DNA of 64,000 nucleotides from contig CADCTD010000001.1 in the NCBI GenBank assembly GCA_902805545.1, positions 156,955-220,954 on the forward strand, in the 5' to 3' direction. The position numbers were made by a program, and so were the translations under genes. The notes beneath the pieces are model-generated. The model saw only the letters and a program-made list of their open reading frames with translations. It was not told where the DNA came from and ran no database searches. The DNA comes from an uncultured Craurococcus sp. (lineage in GTDB: Bacteria > Pseudomonadota > Alphaproteobacteria > Acetobacterales > Acetobacteraceae). Shown piece by piece: positions 43,277-52,956 of this stretch; within the stretch, counting starts at the first letter, position 1; each line of letters starts with the position of its first letter.

Positions 43277-43480
43277 ATGGCCGTCCCGAAGAAGAAAGTT
43301 TCGCCCTCCCGTGCCGGCATGCGGCGGAGCCATCAGGCCCTGACCAAGATGGCCCATGCGGAGTGCTCCAACTGCGGCGAGCTGAAGCGCCCGCATCATG
43401 TCTGCTCCTCCTGCGGGCATTATGACGGCCGCGAGGTCGTTCCCGCCGGGGACGCGCTGAAGGCCGCCATCCGCCACTGA
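43277..43480 (+). CDS. rpmF: 50S ribosomal protein L32
   Basis: 67-residue ribosomal protein starting [19 protein letters not shown], the invariant L32 beginning. It keeps the four cysteines of the zinc form (ECSNCG and CSSCG), so it is the zinc-binding C+ type. Short-gene position between yceD and plsX is the classic arrangement. AAAGG lies about 10 bases before the ATG. Confidence 0.97.
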   Translation: MAVPKKKVSPSRAGMRRSHQALTKMAHAECSNCGELKRPHHVCSSCGHYDGREVVPAGDALKAAIRH

Positions 43481-43515
43481 GCCAGCATCGGCATCCGGGC
43501 GGGGAACGGCAGATC

Positions 43516-44562
43516 GTGTCGCAGAGTACAGGTGCCTCCGGCTTCTCCCTGGCGATCGACGCCATGGGGGGCGACCATGCGCCCGACAGCGTCCTCGATG
43601 GGCTGGAACTGGCCGCGGAGCGTCATCCGCAGGCCCGCTTCCTGCTGGTCGGCGACGAGGCCCGCATCGGCGGGATGCTCGCCCGCCGGCCCCGCGCCGC
43701 CCGCGCCTGCAGCCTGCGCCATGCGCCCGATATCATCTCCTCCGAGATGAAGCCGACGGCGGCGCTGCGCCAGGGCCGGCAGAGCTCGATGCGCATCGCG
43801 ATCGACGCCGTCGCCGGCGGCGAGGCGAGCGGCGTGGTCTCGGCCGGCAATACCGGCGCGCTGATGGCGCTCGCCAAGATCATCATCAAGACCCTGCCCG
43901 AGATCGACCGGCCGGCGCTCGCCGCCATTGCCCCCTCGGCACGTGGCGACGTGGTGCTGCTCGACCTCGGCGCCAACGTCCAGTGCGATGCCCGCAACCT
44001 CGTCGAATTCGCCGTCATGGGCGACAGCTTCGCCCGCGCCGTCCTCGGCCTGACCTCGCCGAGCTTCGGCCTGCTCAATGTCGGCTCCGAGGAGCTGAAG
44101 GGCGACGACCGGGTGCGCGCCGCCGCCGAGACGCTGCGCGAGAGCCATATCGGGCCCAATTTCCATGGCTTCATCGAGGGCCATGACATCGCCGCCGGCA
44201 CCGTCGACGTGGTGGTCACGGACGGCTTCACCGGCAATGTCGCGCTGAAGACCGCCGAAGGCACGTTGAAGCTGATGCGCGACCTGCTACGCCAGGTCTT
44301 CACCAGCAGCATCCCCGCACGCGCGGGCTACCTTCTGGCCCGCCCCGCCCTCGACCGCCTGCGCGAGTGGATGGACCCGCGCCGCTACAACGGCGCCATC
44401 CTGCTCGGCCTCAACGGCGTGGTGGTGAAGTCCCATGGCGGGACGGATGCGCTCGGCTTCGCCCATGCCGTCGACGTCGCGATGGACATGGTCACCCACC
44501 GTTTCAACGACCGCATCCGCGAGGGCCTGGCGCAGATCGGCAAGCCGGTCGCCGCAGCCTGA
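43516..44562 (+). CDS. plsX: Phosphate acyltransferase PlsX
   Basis: Converts acyl-ACP and phosphate to acyl-phosphate for phospholipid synthesis. 348 residues with family marks FSLAIDAMGGDHAPDSVLDG, ALRQGRQSSMRIAIDAVAGGEASGVVSAGNTGAL, VVLLDLGANVQCDARNL, NVGSEELKGDDRV, NFHGFIEGHDI and VTDGFTGNVALKTAEG. GTG start 36 bases after rpmF. fabH follows after 14 bases, completing the rpmF-plsX-fabH cluster that joins ribosome, phospholipid and fatty-acid synthesis. Confidence 0.96.
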   Translation: MSQSTGASGFSLAIDAMGGDHAPDSVLDGLELAAERHPQARFLLVGDEARIGGMLARRPRAARACSLRHAPDIISSEMKPTAALRQGRQSSMRIAIDAVAGGEASGVVSAGNTGALMALAKIIIKTLPEIDRPALAAIAPSARGDVVLLDLGANVQCDARNLVEFAVMGDSFARAVLGLTSPSFGLLNVGSEELKGDDRVRAAAETLRESHIGPNFHGFIEGHDIAAGTVDVVVTDGFTGNVALKTAEGTLKLMRDLLRQVFTSSIPARAGYLLARPALDRLREWMDPRRYNGAILLGLNGVVVKSHGGTDALGFAHAVDVAMDMVTHRFNDRIREGLAQIGKPVAAA

Positions 44563-44576
44563 AGGAGGGCGCCCCG

Positions 44577-45542
44577 ATGCTCCGTTCCGTGATCGCCGGC
44601 TGCGGCGGCTACCTGCCGGAACGCTGCGTGCCGAACGCGGCGCTCGGCGCCGAATTCGGCATCGAGACCTCGGATGAGTGGATCGTCGAGCGCACCGGCA
44701 TCCGCCAGCGCCATATCGCCGCGCCGGGCGAGACCGCCTCCGCCATGGGCGCCGCCGCGGCCCGCCAGGCGCTGGAGCGCGCCGGCATCGAGGCCGGCCG
44801 GGTCGATGCCGTCATCGTGGCGACGGCGACGCCGGACAGCGCCTTCCCGGCGACGGCGGTGCGCATCCAGCAGCATCTCGGCATCACCGGGGGCTTCGCC
44901 TTCGACCTGTCGGCGGCCTGCACCGGCTTCGTCTATGCCCTCGGCGTGGCCGATGCGCTGCTGAAGACCGGCCAGGCGCGCTGCGCCCTCGTCATCGGCA
45001 CCGAGGTCTTCTCCCGCATCCTCGACTGGACGGACCGAGGCACCTGCGTGCTCTTCGGCGACGGCGCCGGGGCGGTGGTGCTGACCGCCGAGCAGGGCAC
45101 CGAGCGCGGCATCCTCTCCACTCATCTGCACTCCGACGGCCGCCATGGCGACATCCTGCTGGTCGATGGCGGCGCCGGCTCGACCGGCGGCACCGGCCTG
45201 CTGCGCATGGCGGGGAAGGAGGTCTTCCGCCACGCCGTCTCCAAGCTCGCCGCCGTGGTGGACGAGGCGCTGGCCGCCAATGGGCTGAGCCATGCCGACC
45301 TCCGCTGGCTGGTGCCGCACCAGGCCAATCTCCGCATCATCGAGGCGATGGGGAAGAAGCTGAACCTGCCGCGCGAGCGGGTGGTGGTGACGGTCGATCG
45401 CCATGCCAATACATCCGCCGCCTCCATCCCCCTGGCGCTGGCGGATGTCGCCGGCCGCGGCTTGATCGAGCGCGGCGACCTGGTGGCGCTGGAGGGCATC
45501 GGCGGCGGCCTGACCTGGGGCGCCTGCCTGCTGCGCTTCTGA
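44577..45542 (+). CDS. fabH: 3-oxoacyl-ACP synthase III (FabH)
   Basis: Starts fatty-acid synthesis by condensing acetyl-CoA with malonyl-ACP. 321 residues with the full Cys-His-Asn triad: Cys in DLSAACTGFVYAL, His in WLVPHQANLRIIEAM and Asn in RHANTSAASIPLAL; also ERTGIRQRHIAAPGE and GIGGGLTWGACLLRF at the end. The ATG has GAAGGAGGG upstream, 14 bases after the plsX stop. Confidence 0.96.
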   Translation: MLRSVIAGCGGYLPERCVPNAALGAEFGIETSDEWIVERTGIRQRHIAAPGETASAMGAAAARQALERAGIEAGRVDAVIVATATPDSAFPATAVRIQQHLGITGGFAFDLSAACTGFVYALGVADALLKTGQARCALVIGTEVFSRILDWTDRGTCVLFGDGAGAVVLTAEQGTERGILSTHLHSDGRHGDILLVDGGAGSTGGTGLLRMAGKEVFRHAVSKLAAVVDEALAANGLSHADLRWLVPHQANLRIIEAMGKKLNLPRERVVVTVDRHANTSAASIPLALADVAGRGLIERGDLVALEGIGGGLTWGACLLRF

Positions 45543-45630
45543 GGACTGCGCCGCCGCCATCGAACCCCTCGCCTGCCCTGCGGTCCGGCCGTTATGGTGT
45601 GCCGGGCTTGAAGTAGGAAGGTGGCGGGGT

Positions 45631-46008
45631 ATGGCGATTTTGTCCGGCCTGCTGGGGCATGCGGGCGCGTTCGATCCGGCGCAGGCGCGGGAGGAGTATG
45701 GCCGCCTGCTGGCCGCCGACGAGGCTGTCGAGAGCGCCTACAAGATCGTCCGCGACGTGATCCTGCTGACGGATCGTCGGATCCTGCTGATCGACAAGCA
45801 GGGCGTCACCGGCCGGAAGACCGAGTATCTTTCCATCCCGTACCGGAGCGTCGTCCGCTTCTCCGTTGAGAGCGCCGGCCATTTCGACCTGGAGGCCGAG
45901 CTCAAGATCTGGGTCAGCGGAGCCGCGGCGCCCATCGAGCGGACTTTCAACCATAAGGTTGATGTCTACGCCCTTCAGGCCGCCATCGCCGGGCGCATCC
46001 CAAGATAG
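45631..46008 (+). CDS. PH-domain protein of unknown function
   Basis: 125 residues. Residues about 35-120 look like a bacterial PH domain (YKIVRDVILLTDRRILLIDKQGV, TEYLSIPYRSVVRFSVESAG, LKIWVSGAAAPIERTF, NHKVDVYALQAAIAGRI). Such domains occur in small stand-alone proteins; ligand and role are unknown. No signal peptide or membrane segment. It stands alone between fabH and ihfA, an order otherwise conserved. GAAGG and a GGGGT stretch precede the ATG. Confidence 0.85.
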   Translation: MAILSGLLGHAGAFDPAQAREEYGRLLAADEAVESAYKIVRDVILLTDRRILLIDKQGVTGRKTEYLSIPYRSVVRFSVESAGHFDLEAELKIWVSGAAAPIERTFNHKVDVYALQAAIAGRIPR

Positions 46009-46172
46009 CCGAGGGCAGGAACGAGCCGTCTGCCGGGGTGCCCACCCCGATGCGGCTTTCGCTACTGCGACATTCCGGCAACGCTGTGGCGCATTCGCCA
46101 GAGCGCGGTTGACGCCCGTGGTGGATGCCGGTTTCCTAACGGTCAGAATGGTTTGCGGGAACCGGTTGCCAG

Positions 46173-46487
46173 ATGAATACGCTGACACGCGCGAACCTGG
46201 CCGAGGCGATCTACAGCCAGGTCGGGCTGTCGCGGAACGAATCCGCAGCCCTTCTTGAATCAGTCCTGGAACGCATCTCCGCTGCCCTTGAGTCCGGCGA
46301 GGCGGTGAAGATCTCCGCCTTCGGCACCTTCATGGTGCGCCAGAAGGGCCAGCGCGTCGGCCGCAATCCGAAGACCGGCGTGGAGGTGCCCATCCTGCCT
46401 CGCAAGGTGCTTTCCTTCCGCCCCTCCCAGGTGCTGAAGGCGCGCATCAACGGCCAGGTCGCACCCGCCTCGGACAGCGCCGCGTGA
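46173..46487 (+). CDS. ihfA: Integration host factor subunit alpha
   Basis: DNA-bending HU-family protein that pairs with IhfB. 104 residues: [54 protein letters not shown] and the DNA-binding arm with the intercalating proline ([29 protein letters not shown]). A TTGACG at 46109-46114 could be the -35 of its promoter, but I see no good -10. It overlaps the MerR gene by four bases (GTGA). Confidence 0.95.
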   Translation: MNTLTRANLAEAIYSQVGLSRNESAALLESVLERISAALESGEAVKISAFGTFMVRQKGQRVGRNPKTGVEVPILPRKVLSFRPSQVLKARINGQVAPASDSAA

Positions 46488-46867
46488 GCGACCAGCTGTC
46501 TCCCCGCCCCCGCAAGGCGCCGACCGCCTTCCGCACCATCAGCGAGGTGGCGGACGACCTGCACATCCCGCAGCACGTCCTCCGCTTCTGGGAGACGAAA
46601 TTCCCCCAGCTCAAGCCGTTGAAGCGCGGCGGCGGGCGGCGCTACTACCGGCCCGAGGATATCGGCCTGCTGCGCCGCATTGCCGACCTGCTCTACACCC
46701 AGGGCTACACCATCAAGGGCGTGCAGCGGCTGCTGCGCGAGGGCGGGCTCGGCGAGGCGGAGCTGCCGCTGCCGGAGCCTGCCGAGGCTCCGCCCGAGAG
46801 CCTCCGCAGCATCATCGAGGAGCTGGAGGACATCGCCGAGGAGTTGCACGGCCTCGCCGGCCGATAA
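46484..46867 (+). CDS. MerR family transcriptional regulator
   Basis: 127 residues. N-terminal winged helix typical of the group next to ihf[70 protein letters not shown]. The C-terminal tail is acidic and helical, with no effector-binding cysteines. Target genes unknown. GTG start overlapping ihfA, followed by tRNA-Pro. Confidence 0.93.
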   Translation: MSDQLSPRPRKAPTAFRTISEVADDLHIPQHVLRFWETKFPQLKPLKRGGGRRYYRPEDIGLLRRIADLLYTQGYTIKGVQRLLREGGLGEAELPLPEPAEAPPESLRSIIEELEDIAEELHGLAGR

Positions 46868-46921
46868 TGGCGGAAGGGCTCTAGCCTCGGCGAAGGCGTG
46901 GTGCTATCCCCGCGCCCGGTA

Positions 46922-46998
46922 CGGATCGTAGCGCAGCCTGGTAGCGCACTTGTCTGGGGGACAAGGGGTCGTGGGTTCGAATCCCGCCGGTCCGACCA
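46922..46998 (+). tRNA. tRNA-Pro (anticodon GGG)
   Basis: 77 bases with encoded CCA. Acceptor stem cggatcg pairs with cggtccg (one T-G pair), anticodon stem cttgt/acaag closes the loop ctggggg giving anticodon GGG, and the T arm has gttcgaatc. A proline tRNA after ihfA-merR is the usual arrangement. The following 291 bases to 47289 show no gene or RNA that I can recognise. Confidence 0.95.
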
Positions 46999-47289
46999 TC
47001 ATCCGCCCCGGAAAATGAGATCTTGGCCCTGATCGCCGGGCCTGCCGCATGCAGCTTGCGGTTGCGCAGCGTGGGCAGGATGGCCGCCCTTTAACCGCCA
47101 TCTCCAACCTCGCCCCGCCCCATGCCGACCAGCCGTGAAGCCGCTAGCGAGGATCAGAAACCCCGCACCGCCGCCCCTGCCCCGCCGGCGCCGCCCGCCT
47201 CCCCTACCGCGCCGGCGCGTCTCGACATCGGCGTTTGAGCCCTTGCATCTGCCGCTCCTGTCGATACGTAGAAGCAGGAGGACAGCACG

Positions 47290-47961
47290 ATGGCCGAGGA
47301 CGAGGACATCCCGCTGAGCGGCGGCATCCGCCAGAAGCTGGTCGACACCAAGCGGGCCTGGGCCCGCGACGGCCGCCTCCTCACCGGCACCCAGGGCGAC
47401 CCGACGCGGGACCGCCTGCCGCCCGGCCAGACCCTAGTGAAGGACTGGCCGGTCCTCGACCTCGGCGTGCAGCCCGATGTCTCGCCGGAGCGCTGGCGGC
47501 TGCGCGTCGAGGGGCTGGTGCAGGCCCCGGTGCGCCTCACCCTCCCCGAATTCATGGCCCTGCCCCAGACCGAGCTGGTCAACGACATCCACTGCGTCAC
47601 CCAATGGAGCCGCTACGACAATCGCTGGCAGGGCGTCCGCGCCCGCGACCTCATCGAGATGGCCCGGCCGAAGGAGGAGGCGCGCTTCGTCTCCTTCACC
47701 TCCTATGACGGCTACACCACCAATGTCCCGCTCGCGGAGTTCACCCGCGACGAGGTGCTGCTGGCCCATTCCTGGGAGGGCGAGCCGCTGACCCGCCAGC
47801 ATGGCGGCCCGGTGCGCGTCGTGCTGCCCCGCCTCTATTTCTGGAAAAGCCCGAAATGGGTGACGCGGATCGAGCTGCTGCGCGAGGACCGGCCCGGTTT
47901 CTGGGAGGTCCGCGGCTACCACAACAACGGCGATCCCTGGGCGGAGGAGCGGTATGGCTGA
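47290..47961 (+). CDS. Sulfite oxidase-like molybdopterin oxidoreductase (YuiH-type)
   Basis: 223 residues matching the oxidoreductase molybdopterin-binding domain: WPVLDLGVQPDVSPERWRLRVEGLV, then VNDIHCVTQWSRYDNRWQGV with the molybdenum-ligand cysteine, FVSFTSYDGYTTNVPL, GGPVRVVLPRLYFWKSPKWV and GFWEVRGYHNNGDPW. There is no signal peptide, unlike MsrP, and no dimerisation domain, so it is the small cytosolic type of unknown substrate. AGGAGGA precedes the ATG. It overlaps the peroxidase gene by eight bases. Confidence 0.9.
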   Translation: MAEDEDIPLSGGIRQKLVDTKRAWARDGRLLTGTQGDPTRDRLPPGQTLVKDWPVLDLGVQPDVSPERWRLRVEGLVQAPVRLTLPEFMALPQTELVNDIHCVTQWSRYDNRWQGVRARDLIEMARPKEEARFVSFTSYDGYTTNVPLAEFTRDEVLLAHSWEGEPLTRQHGGPVRVVLPRLYFWKSPKWVTRIELLREDRPGFWEVRGYHNNGDPWAEERYG

Positions 47962-48511
47962 GCTTGGACGGCGCGCGGCCCTGGCGCTCGGCGCGACGGC
48001 GATGAGCGGCCTCGCCGGCGCCGCGGAGCCGACCGCCTTCGACTTCCGCATGGACTCGATCGATGGCGGCCCGCTCGACCTCGGCGGCTTCCGCGGCCGG
48101 CCGATGGTGGTGGTGAACACCGCGAGCTTCTGCGGCTTCACTCCGCAATACGCCGCGCTGCAGAAGCTCCACGACCGCTTCTCGGCCCGCGGCCTGGTGG
48201 TGCTCGGCGTGCCTTCCAACGACTTCAACCAAGAGAGCGCCGACGCCGGCACCATCAAGCGGTTCTGCGAGGCGAATTACGCCGTCACCTTCCCGATGAC
48301 CATGCCCGCCCGGGTTCGGGGTGCGCAGGCGGCGCCGCTCTTCGCCTTCCTCGCGGCGAATGGCGGTGGGCCGCCACGCTGGAATTTCCACAAATACCTG
48401 ATCGCGCGCGACGGGCGCCGGGTGCAGAGCTTCCCCACCGCGACGGAGCCGGATGCGCCGGCGCTGGTCCGCGCGGTGGAGGCGGCGCTGGCCGCTACTC
48501 CGGCAGCCTGA
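47954..48511 (+). CDS. Glutathione peroxidase-family protein
   Basis: 185 residues. An N-terminal segment [22 protein letters not shown] looks like a signal peptide with a twin arginine. The thioredoxin-fold core has the peroxidatic cysteine in [32 protein letters not shown] (Gln region) and [13 protein letters not shown] with the tryptophan. It reduces hydroperoxides, probably using thioredoxin, in the periplasm (inference). It overlaps the preceding oxidoreductase by eight bases and its 3' end overlaps the convergent acpS by 17 bases. Confidence 0.9.
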   Translation: MAELGRRAALALGATAMSGLAGAAEPTAFDFRMDSIDGGPLDLGGFRGRPMVVVNTASFCGFTPQYAALQKLHDRFSARGLVVLGVPSNDFNQESADAGTIKRFCEANYAVTFPMTMPARVRGAQAAPLFAFLAANGGGPPRWNFHKYLIARDGRRVQSFPTATEPDAPALVRAVEAALAATPAA

Positions 48512-48905
48512 CCGCCGAGATGATCACCACGGCGCTGGCATAAGGGTATTCGTCCGTCATCGTCAGCGCCACCTCCGCCCGGTGCCCGGCCGGCGTGATG
48601 CGCGCCAGCCGCTCCGCCGCCCCGCCCGTCATGCGCAGCGTCGGCTGCCCGCTCGGCAGGTTGACCACGCCGAGGTCGCGAAAGAAGACGCCCGCCCGGA
48701 ACCCCGTCCCCAGCGCCTTGGAGGCCGCCTCCTTCGCCGCGAAGCGCTTGGCATAGGTCGCGGCCCGGAGCTTCTCCGTCCGCCGCTCCGCCTTGGCGCG
48801 TTCCGTCTCGGTGAAGACCCGCTCGAGGAAGCGCTCGCCATAACGGGCGATGCTCTGCTCGATGCGGCGGATGTCGACGACGTCATTGCCGAGGCCGAGG
48901 ATCAT
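48495..48905 (-). CDS. acpS: Holo-[acyl-carrier-protein] synthase AcpS
   Basis: Transfers phosphopantetheine from CoA to acyl carrier protein. 136 residues: [19 protein letters not shown] with the magnesium-binding aspartate, [35 protein letters not shown] (the conserved KEA motif), and [23 protein letters not shown] at the end. Its ATG overlaps the relA stop by four bases (ATGA). The 3' end overlaps the convergent peroxidase gene. Confidence 0.95.
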   Translation of the reverse strand: MILGLGNDVVDIRRIEQSIARYGERFLERVFTETERAKAERRTEKLRAATYAKRFAAKEAASKALGTGFRAGVFFRDLGVVNLPSGQPTLRMTGGAAERLARITPAGHRAEVALTMTDEYPYASAVVIISAVRLPE

Positions 48906-51205
48906 CCGCGCGCCCGCTCCACCCGGAGGTTGTCGGCCGGTGCCCGCAGCGCGCCCATGATGCGCTCCAGGTGCCGGAGGTCCCGCACCTCGACATCGAG
49001 GGCGATCTCGCAGCTCTCCGGGTCGCGGTGATTGACCTTGAGCCCGGCCAGCGCGCCATCCTGCTGCGCCACCGTCTCGGTCAGGGCAGCGAGCGCCGAA
49101 GGCCTGTTTCGCGTCTCGACGATGATCCGCCCGACATGGTGGCCGACCGCCTCCTCGACCCAGTCGATGTCGAGGAAGCGCTCCGGTGCCGCGGCGAAAT
49201 TCTCGAGGCTCCGGCAGTCCGCCGCATGGATGCTGACGCCCTTGCCGGTGGTGACGATGCCGAGGATGCGCTCGCCCGGCAGCGGGTGGCAGCAGCCGGC
49301 GAAATGATAGGGCATGCCGCTGACGAGCCCCGTCACCGGCATCCCCGCCGGCGCCGCCCCGCGCCCAGACCCCGGCCGCTCCGCGCGCCCGAGCGTCGGC
49401 CCGGCGCCGAGCCGCCCACGCGGCCGGGCCAGCGGCAGCGGGTCCGCGATGCGCGGCGGCGTGCGCAGCTCCGGCACCGCCGCCTGCACCACCTCCCGCG
49501 CCGAGAGCGAGCCGGAACCGACGAGCAGGTAGAGTTCCGGCAGCCCCGGCTGCTTCAGTGCCTTCAGCGCGCCTTCCAGGAGCTTCTCGGAGAAGTCGAG
49601 CCCCTCCTGCCGGAAGGCCTTGGTGATGGCGGCGCGCCCGCTCTCCTGGTTCTCCTCCCGCTGCCGCGCATGGACGAAGCGGCGGATGCGCGCCCGCGCC
49701 TTGCCGGTGACGACGAAGCGCTCCCAGGCCGGGTTGGGCTGCCCGCCGCGGGCGGTGATGATCTCGACCTGGTCGCCATTCTCCAGCATGTGCCGGAGCG
49801 GGACGATCTTGCCGTTGACCTTGGCGCCGACGCAGGTGTCGCCGACCTGGCTGTGGACCTCATAGGCGAAGTCCACCGGAGTCGCCCCGCGCGGCAGCTC
49901 GATCAGGTCGCCCTTGGGGGAGAAGCAGAAGACCAGCTCGCGGTGCAGCTCGAGCTTGGTGTCGTCGAGGAATTCCTGCACGCCCTCGGCATTCTCCAGG
50001 ATGTCGAGGAGCGCCCGCACCCAGGGGTAGCGCTTGCGCGCCGTGCCGCCGGCCGTCTCCGGCCCCTGCTTGTAGATCCAGTGCGCCGCGACGCCGAATT
50101 CCGCGACCTCGTGCATCTCGCGCGTGCGGATCTGCACCTCGATCTTGGCATTGCGCCGCTCCGGCACCGTTACGCCCGTATGGAGCGACTGGTAGCCGTT
50201 GGTCTTCGGCGTCGAGATGTAGTCCTTGAAGCGGCCGGGGACGACGCGATAGGCGTCGTGCACCGCGCCCAGCGCCATGTAGCAGGCGTTGCGGTCATCG
50301 ACGATGACGCGGAAGGCCATGACGTCCGAGAGCGCCTCGAAGGCCACGTTCTTCTTCTGCATCTTCAGCCAGATCGAATAGGGCGACTTCTCCCGCCCCA
50401 GCACGTCGAGCGCGTTCACCCCGTGCAGCGCGAGCACGCGCTTCAGGTCCTGCTCGATCTCGCGGATCAGGTCCGCGCCCTGGCCGCGGAGGAAGGTGAG
50501 GCGCGCGGCGATGGTCTGCCGCGCCTCCGGGTGCAGCGTCTGGAAGGCGAGCGTCTCCATCTCGGTCTTCAGCGCATCCATGCCGATGCGCTCGGCGAGG
50601 GGGGCGAAGATCTCGAGCGTCTCGCGCGCCGTCTTCTGCCGCCGCGCCTGCTGCGGGACGAAATGCAGCGTCCGCATGTTGTGCAGCCGGTCGGCGAGCT
50701 TCACGAGCAGGACGCGGATGTCCTCGCTCATGGCCAGCACGAGCTTGCGGAGGTTCTCCGCCTGCTTGGTCCGCTCCGACTGCAGCTCGATCCGCGTCAG
50801 CTTGGTGACGCCATCGACCAGCCGTGCCACCTCAACGCCGAAGCGGCGCTCGATCTCCTTCAGCCCGACCGCCGTATCCTCGGCGACGTCGTGCAGCAGG
50901 GCGGTGGCGATGGTCGCGCTGTCGAGCCGGTAATCGGCCAGGATGCCGGCGACGGCGAGCGGGTGGGTGATGTAGGGCTCGCCATTCTCCCGCTGCTGCG
51001 TGGCATGCGCCTCGGCGGCGAGCTGCCCGGCGCGGGTGAGGAGGCCGATATCCGCCCGCGGGTCATAGGCCAGCACCCGCTCGGCGAGCGTCGTGGCCTC
51101 GGCATAGCCGGGCGGCAGCGTGGCGCTCGCAACGGTTCCGGTAGCCGGGCCCTCAGGGGCGCGCGGCACCGTGGCAGAAAGGGGCCCGGTGTCGCGCGGC
51201 GTCAA
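48902..51205 (-). CDS. relA: Bifunctional (p)ppGpp synthetase/hydrolase (RelA/SpoT, Rsh)
   Basis: Makes and degrades the stringent-response alarmone. About 767 residues: HD hydrolase domain ([26 protein letters not shown]), RelA/SpoT synthetase domain ([57 protein letters not shown]), TGS domain ([27 protein letters not shown]), and a C-terminal ACT domain. The intact HDVAED motif indicates hydrolase activity, so it is the long bifunctional Rsh type of alphaproteobacteria. A TTG at 51203-51205 with GAGG eight bases upstream is the first start; a GTG at 51167-51169 is a good alternative. rpoZ ends ten bases before. Confidence 0.93.
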   Translation of the reverse strand: MTPRDTGPLSATVPRAPEGPATGTVASATLPPGYAEATTLAERVLAYDPRADIGLLTRAGQLAAEAHATQQRENGEPYITHPLAVAGILADYRLDSATIATALLHDVAEDTAVGLKEIERRFGVEVARLVDGVTKLTRIELQSERTKQAENLRKLVLAMSEDIRVLLVKLADRLHNMRTLHFVPQQARRQKTARETLEIFAPLAERIGMDALKTEMETLAFQTLHPEARQTIAARLTFLRGQGADLIREIEQDLKRVLALHGVNALDVLGREKSPYSIWLKMQKKNVAFEALSDVMAFRVIVDDRNACYMALGAVHDAYRVVPGRFKDYISTPKTNGYQSLHTGVTVPERRNAKIEVQIRTREMHEVAEFGVAAHWIYKQGPETAGGTARKRYPWVRALLDILENAEGVQEFLDDTKLELHRELVFCFSPKGDLIELPRGATPVDFAYEVHSQVGDTCVGAKVNGKIVPLRHMLENGDQVEIITARGGQPNPAWERFVVTGKARARIRRFVHARQREENQESGRAAITKAFRQEGLDFSEKLLEGALKALKQPGLPELYLLVGSGSLSAREVVQAAVPELRTPPRIADPLPLARPRGRLGAGPTLGRAERPGSGRGAAPAGMPVTGLVSGMPYHFAGCCHPLPGERILGIVTTGKGVSIHAADCRSLENFAAAPERFLDIDWVEEAVGHHVGRIIVETRNRPSALAALTETVAQQDGALAGLKVNHRDPESCEIALDVEVRDLRHLERIMGALRAPADNLRVERARG

Positions 51206-51215
51206 GCGGCCCGCC

Positions 51216-51617
51216 TCAGCGGCGGCCGCCGCCGCCCAGCTCGGCGGCGATCGCGGCCTCGAGATCGTCCGGCGACATGTCCTCGAGGCCCGCGCCCTCG
51301 GCAGGCAGCTCCTCGTTGACGTCCATGACGCCGAAGATGTTCTCGTCGGTGGCGATGAGGTCGAGCACCTCCTCCTCCGCCGGCTCCGGCTCCGGCGCGC
51401 GCTGGAGCGACTTGATCAGGTCCGCCTCGACCGAGGAGAGGTCGATGGTCTGCTCGGCGATCTCGCGGAGCGCGACGACGGTGTTCTTGTCGTTCTCGCG
51501 CTCGAGGGTCAGGTCCTCGCCGCGGCCGATATTGCGAGCCCGCTGCGCGGCGGTGAGCACCAGCTCGAACCGGTTCGGGATCTGGACAATGCAGTCTTCG
51601 ACGGTGACGCGCGCCAT
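51216..51617 (-). CDS. rpoZ: RNA polymerase omega subunit
   Basis: 133 residues. Core [30 protein letters not shown] is the diagnostic omega N-terminus; then [17 protein letters not shown] and an acidic C-terminal tail. Omega stabilises the polymerase and in many alphaproteobacteria lies just before relA/spoT, as here. I use the ATG at 51615-51617, the standard start; the frame is open 11 codons further. Confidence 0.95.
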   Translation of the reverse strand: MARVTVEDCIVQIPNRFELVLTAAQRARNIGRGEDLTLERENDKNTVVALREIAEQTIDLSSVEADLIKSLQRAPEPEPAEEEVLDLIATDENIFGVMDVNEELPAEGAGLEDMSPDDLEAAIAAELGGGGRR

Positions 51618-51716
51618 CTCGGCCTCATGAATTGGATCGGCCGCCCCCATCGGGGCAGCGCGGATGAAACCTCCAGATAGCCATGCCGCCCCGCTTTCGC
51701 AAGCGCCGGGCGCCGA

Positions 51717-52238
51717 TCACCCCCCGATCGGCACCGGGAGGTCCCCGGCCGGCAGCGCCGCCAGCAACGCCTCCACCGTCGTGCCGAGGCGCGGATGCAC
51801 CCAGCCCGGCGCCACGTCCCGCAGCGGCTCCAGCACGAAGCGGCGGAGATGCGCCCGCGGATGCGGCAGCACCGGGTCCGGCGCGGTACGGAGGACGGCG
51901 TCGACGGCGACGATGTCGAGGTCGAGCGTCCGCGGGGCATTGGGATAGGGCCGCTGCCTCCCGGCGCCCTCCTCCAGCCGCTGCAGCGCGGCCAGCAGCG
52001 CCGCCGGGTCGGGCGCCGTGCCCTCCAGCCGCGCCACGCCGTTGACGTAGCGCGGCGCGCCCGGCATCGGTGGCACCGGTTCGGTTTCATACCAGCGCGA
52101 GAGCGCGGCAAGCCGCATTCCGCACAGCCCATCGAGCGCCGCCGCAGCAATACGGCAAGTCTCGACTGGTGCTTTTCCGTCATATCCAGGCAAATTCGCG
52201 CCGATGGCGACGAGAACCACGCTTTGTCGCTTAACCAC
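51717..52238 (-). CDS. folK: 2-amino-4-hydroxy-6-hydroxymethyldihydropteridine pyrophosphokinase (FolK)
   Basis: Transfers pyrophosphate from ATP to the pterin in folate synthesis. About 173 residues: VLVAIGANLPG, SRWYETEPVPPMPGAPRYVNGVARLE, LQRLEEGAGRQRPYPNAPRTLDLDIVAVD with the ATP/Mg residues, and LPHPRAHLRRFVLEPLRDVAPGW. The start is uncertain: GTG at 52236-52238 is used; a GTG at 52218-52220 or a TTG at 52242-52244 (AGG six bases upstream) also fit. It is divergent from the NYN-domain gene. Confidence 0.92.
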   Translation of the reverse strand: MVKRQSVVLVAIGANLPGYDGKAPVETCRIAAAALDGLCGMRLAALSRWYETEPVPPMPGAPRYVNGVARLEGTAPDPAALLAALQRLEEGAGRQRPYPNAPRTLDLDIVAVDAVLRTAPDPVLPHPRAHLRRFVLEPLRDVAPGWVHPRLGTTVEALLAALPAGDLPVPIGG

Positions 52239-52304
52239 CTGCAATGTTCGCCTAAACTGGAGGGTGCGCAGACTGGCGCATCCCATATTTCGAAAGCAAC
52301 GACC

Positions 52305-52946
52305 TTGCAGCCCGACCGGATCGAACGCCTCGCCGTTTTCATCGACGGGGCCAATCTCTATGCCGCTTCACGTACCCTCGGCTTTGACGTGGACTACAAG
52401 AACCTGCTGGCCCATTTCCGCCGTCAGGCCTACCTCATCCGCGCCTACTACTACACCGCCCTGCTCGAGACCGAGGAGTACTCCCCGCTCCGCCCCCTCG
52501 TCGACTGGCTCGGCTACAACGGTTACTCCGTCGTCACCAAGCCCGCCAAAGAATTCACCGACGCCACCGGCCGCCGCCGCGTCAAGGGCAGCGTCGACAT
52601 CGAGATGGCCGTCGACGTGCTCGACCTCGCGCCGCATCTCGACCATGTCGTCATCTTCTCGGGCGATGGCGACCTCCGCCGCCTGGTCGAGGCGGTGCAG
52701 CGGCGCGGCGTGCGCGTCACCGTCATCTCCTCCATCCGCACCCAGCCGGCGATGATCGCCGACGAGCTGCGCCGCCAGGCGGATGCCTTCATCGACCTCT
52801 CCGAGCTCGCCGAGCACATCACCCGCCGCCAGGTGGAGCCGCGGCAGCGCCAGGCCGGCGCGTCCGCCGGCTCCTCGCCCAGACTCGCACCGGTGCGCGC
52901 GACGCCGGCCGAGCCCTTCCGCGAGACGCCGGAGTTGCCGGAGTGA
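52305..52946 (+). CDS. NYN-domain protein (LabA/DUF88-like)
   Basis: 213 residues. NYN domains are PIN-like, usually metal-dependent ribonucleases. Acidic residues lie in RLAVFIDGANLY, VKGSVDIEMAVDVLDLA and VIFSGDGDLRRLVEAV, then RVTVISSIRTQPAMIADELRRQADAFIDL. The C-terminal 40 residues are low-complexity, basic and proline-rich. No ATG exists at the 5' end; the TTG at 52305 starts exactly where homology begins (LQPDRIERLAVFIDG). RNA target unknown. The uracil-DNA glycosylase gene follows after ten bases. Confidence 0.88.
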   Translation: MQPDRIERLAVFIDGANLYAASRTLGFDVDYKNLLAHFRRQAYLIRAYYYTALLETEEYSPLRPLVDWLGYNGYSVVTKPAKEFTDATGRRRVKGSVDIEMAVDVLDLAPHLDHVVIFSGDGDLRRLVEAVQRRGVRVTVISSIRTQPAMIADELRRQADAFIDLSELAEHITRRQVEPRQRQAGASAGSSPRLAPVRATPAEPFRETPELPE

Positions 52947-52956
52947 GGAGGCCGAA

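Noticed and set aside
46904..47107. A 67-codon minus-strand frame over the tRNA-Pro region
   Set aside because: It runs antisense through the tRNA gene; such frames are a known annotation artefact.
48971..51319. A 782-codon plus-strand frame opposite relA/spoT
   Set aside because: Antisense shadow of a clear Rsh enzyme; its translation is rich in Arg, Asp and Leu without domains.
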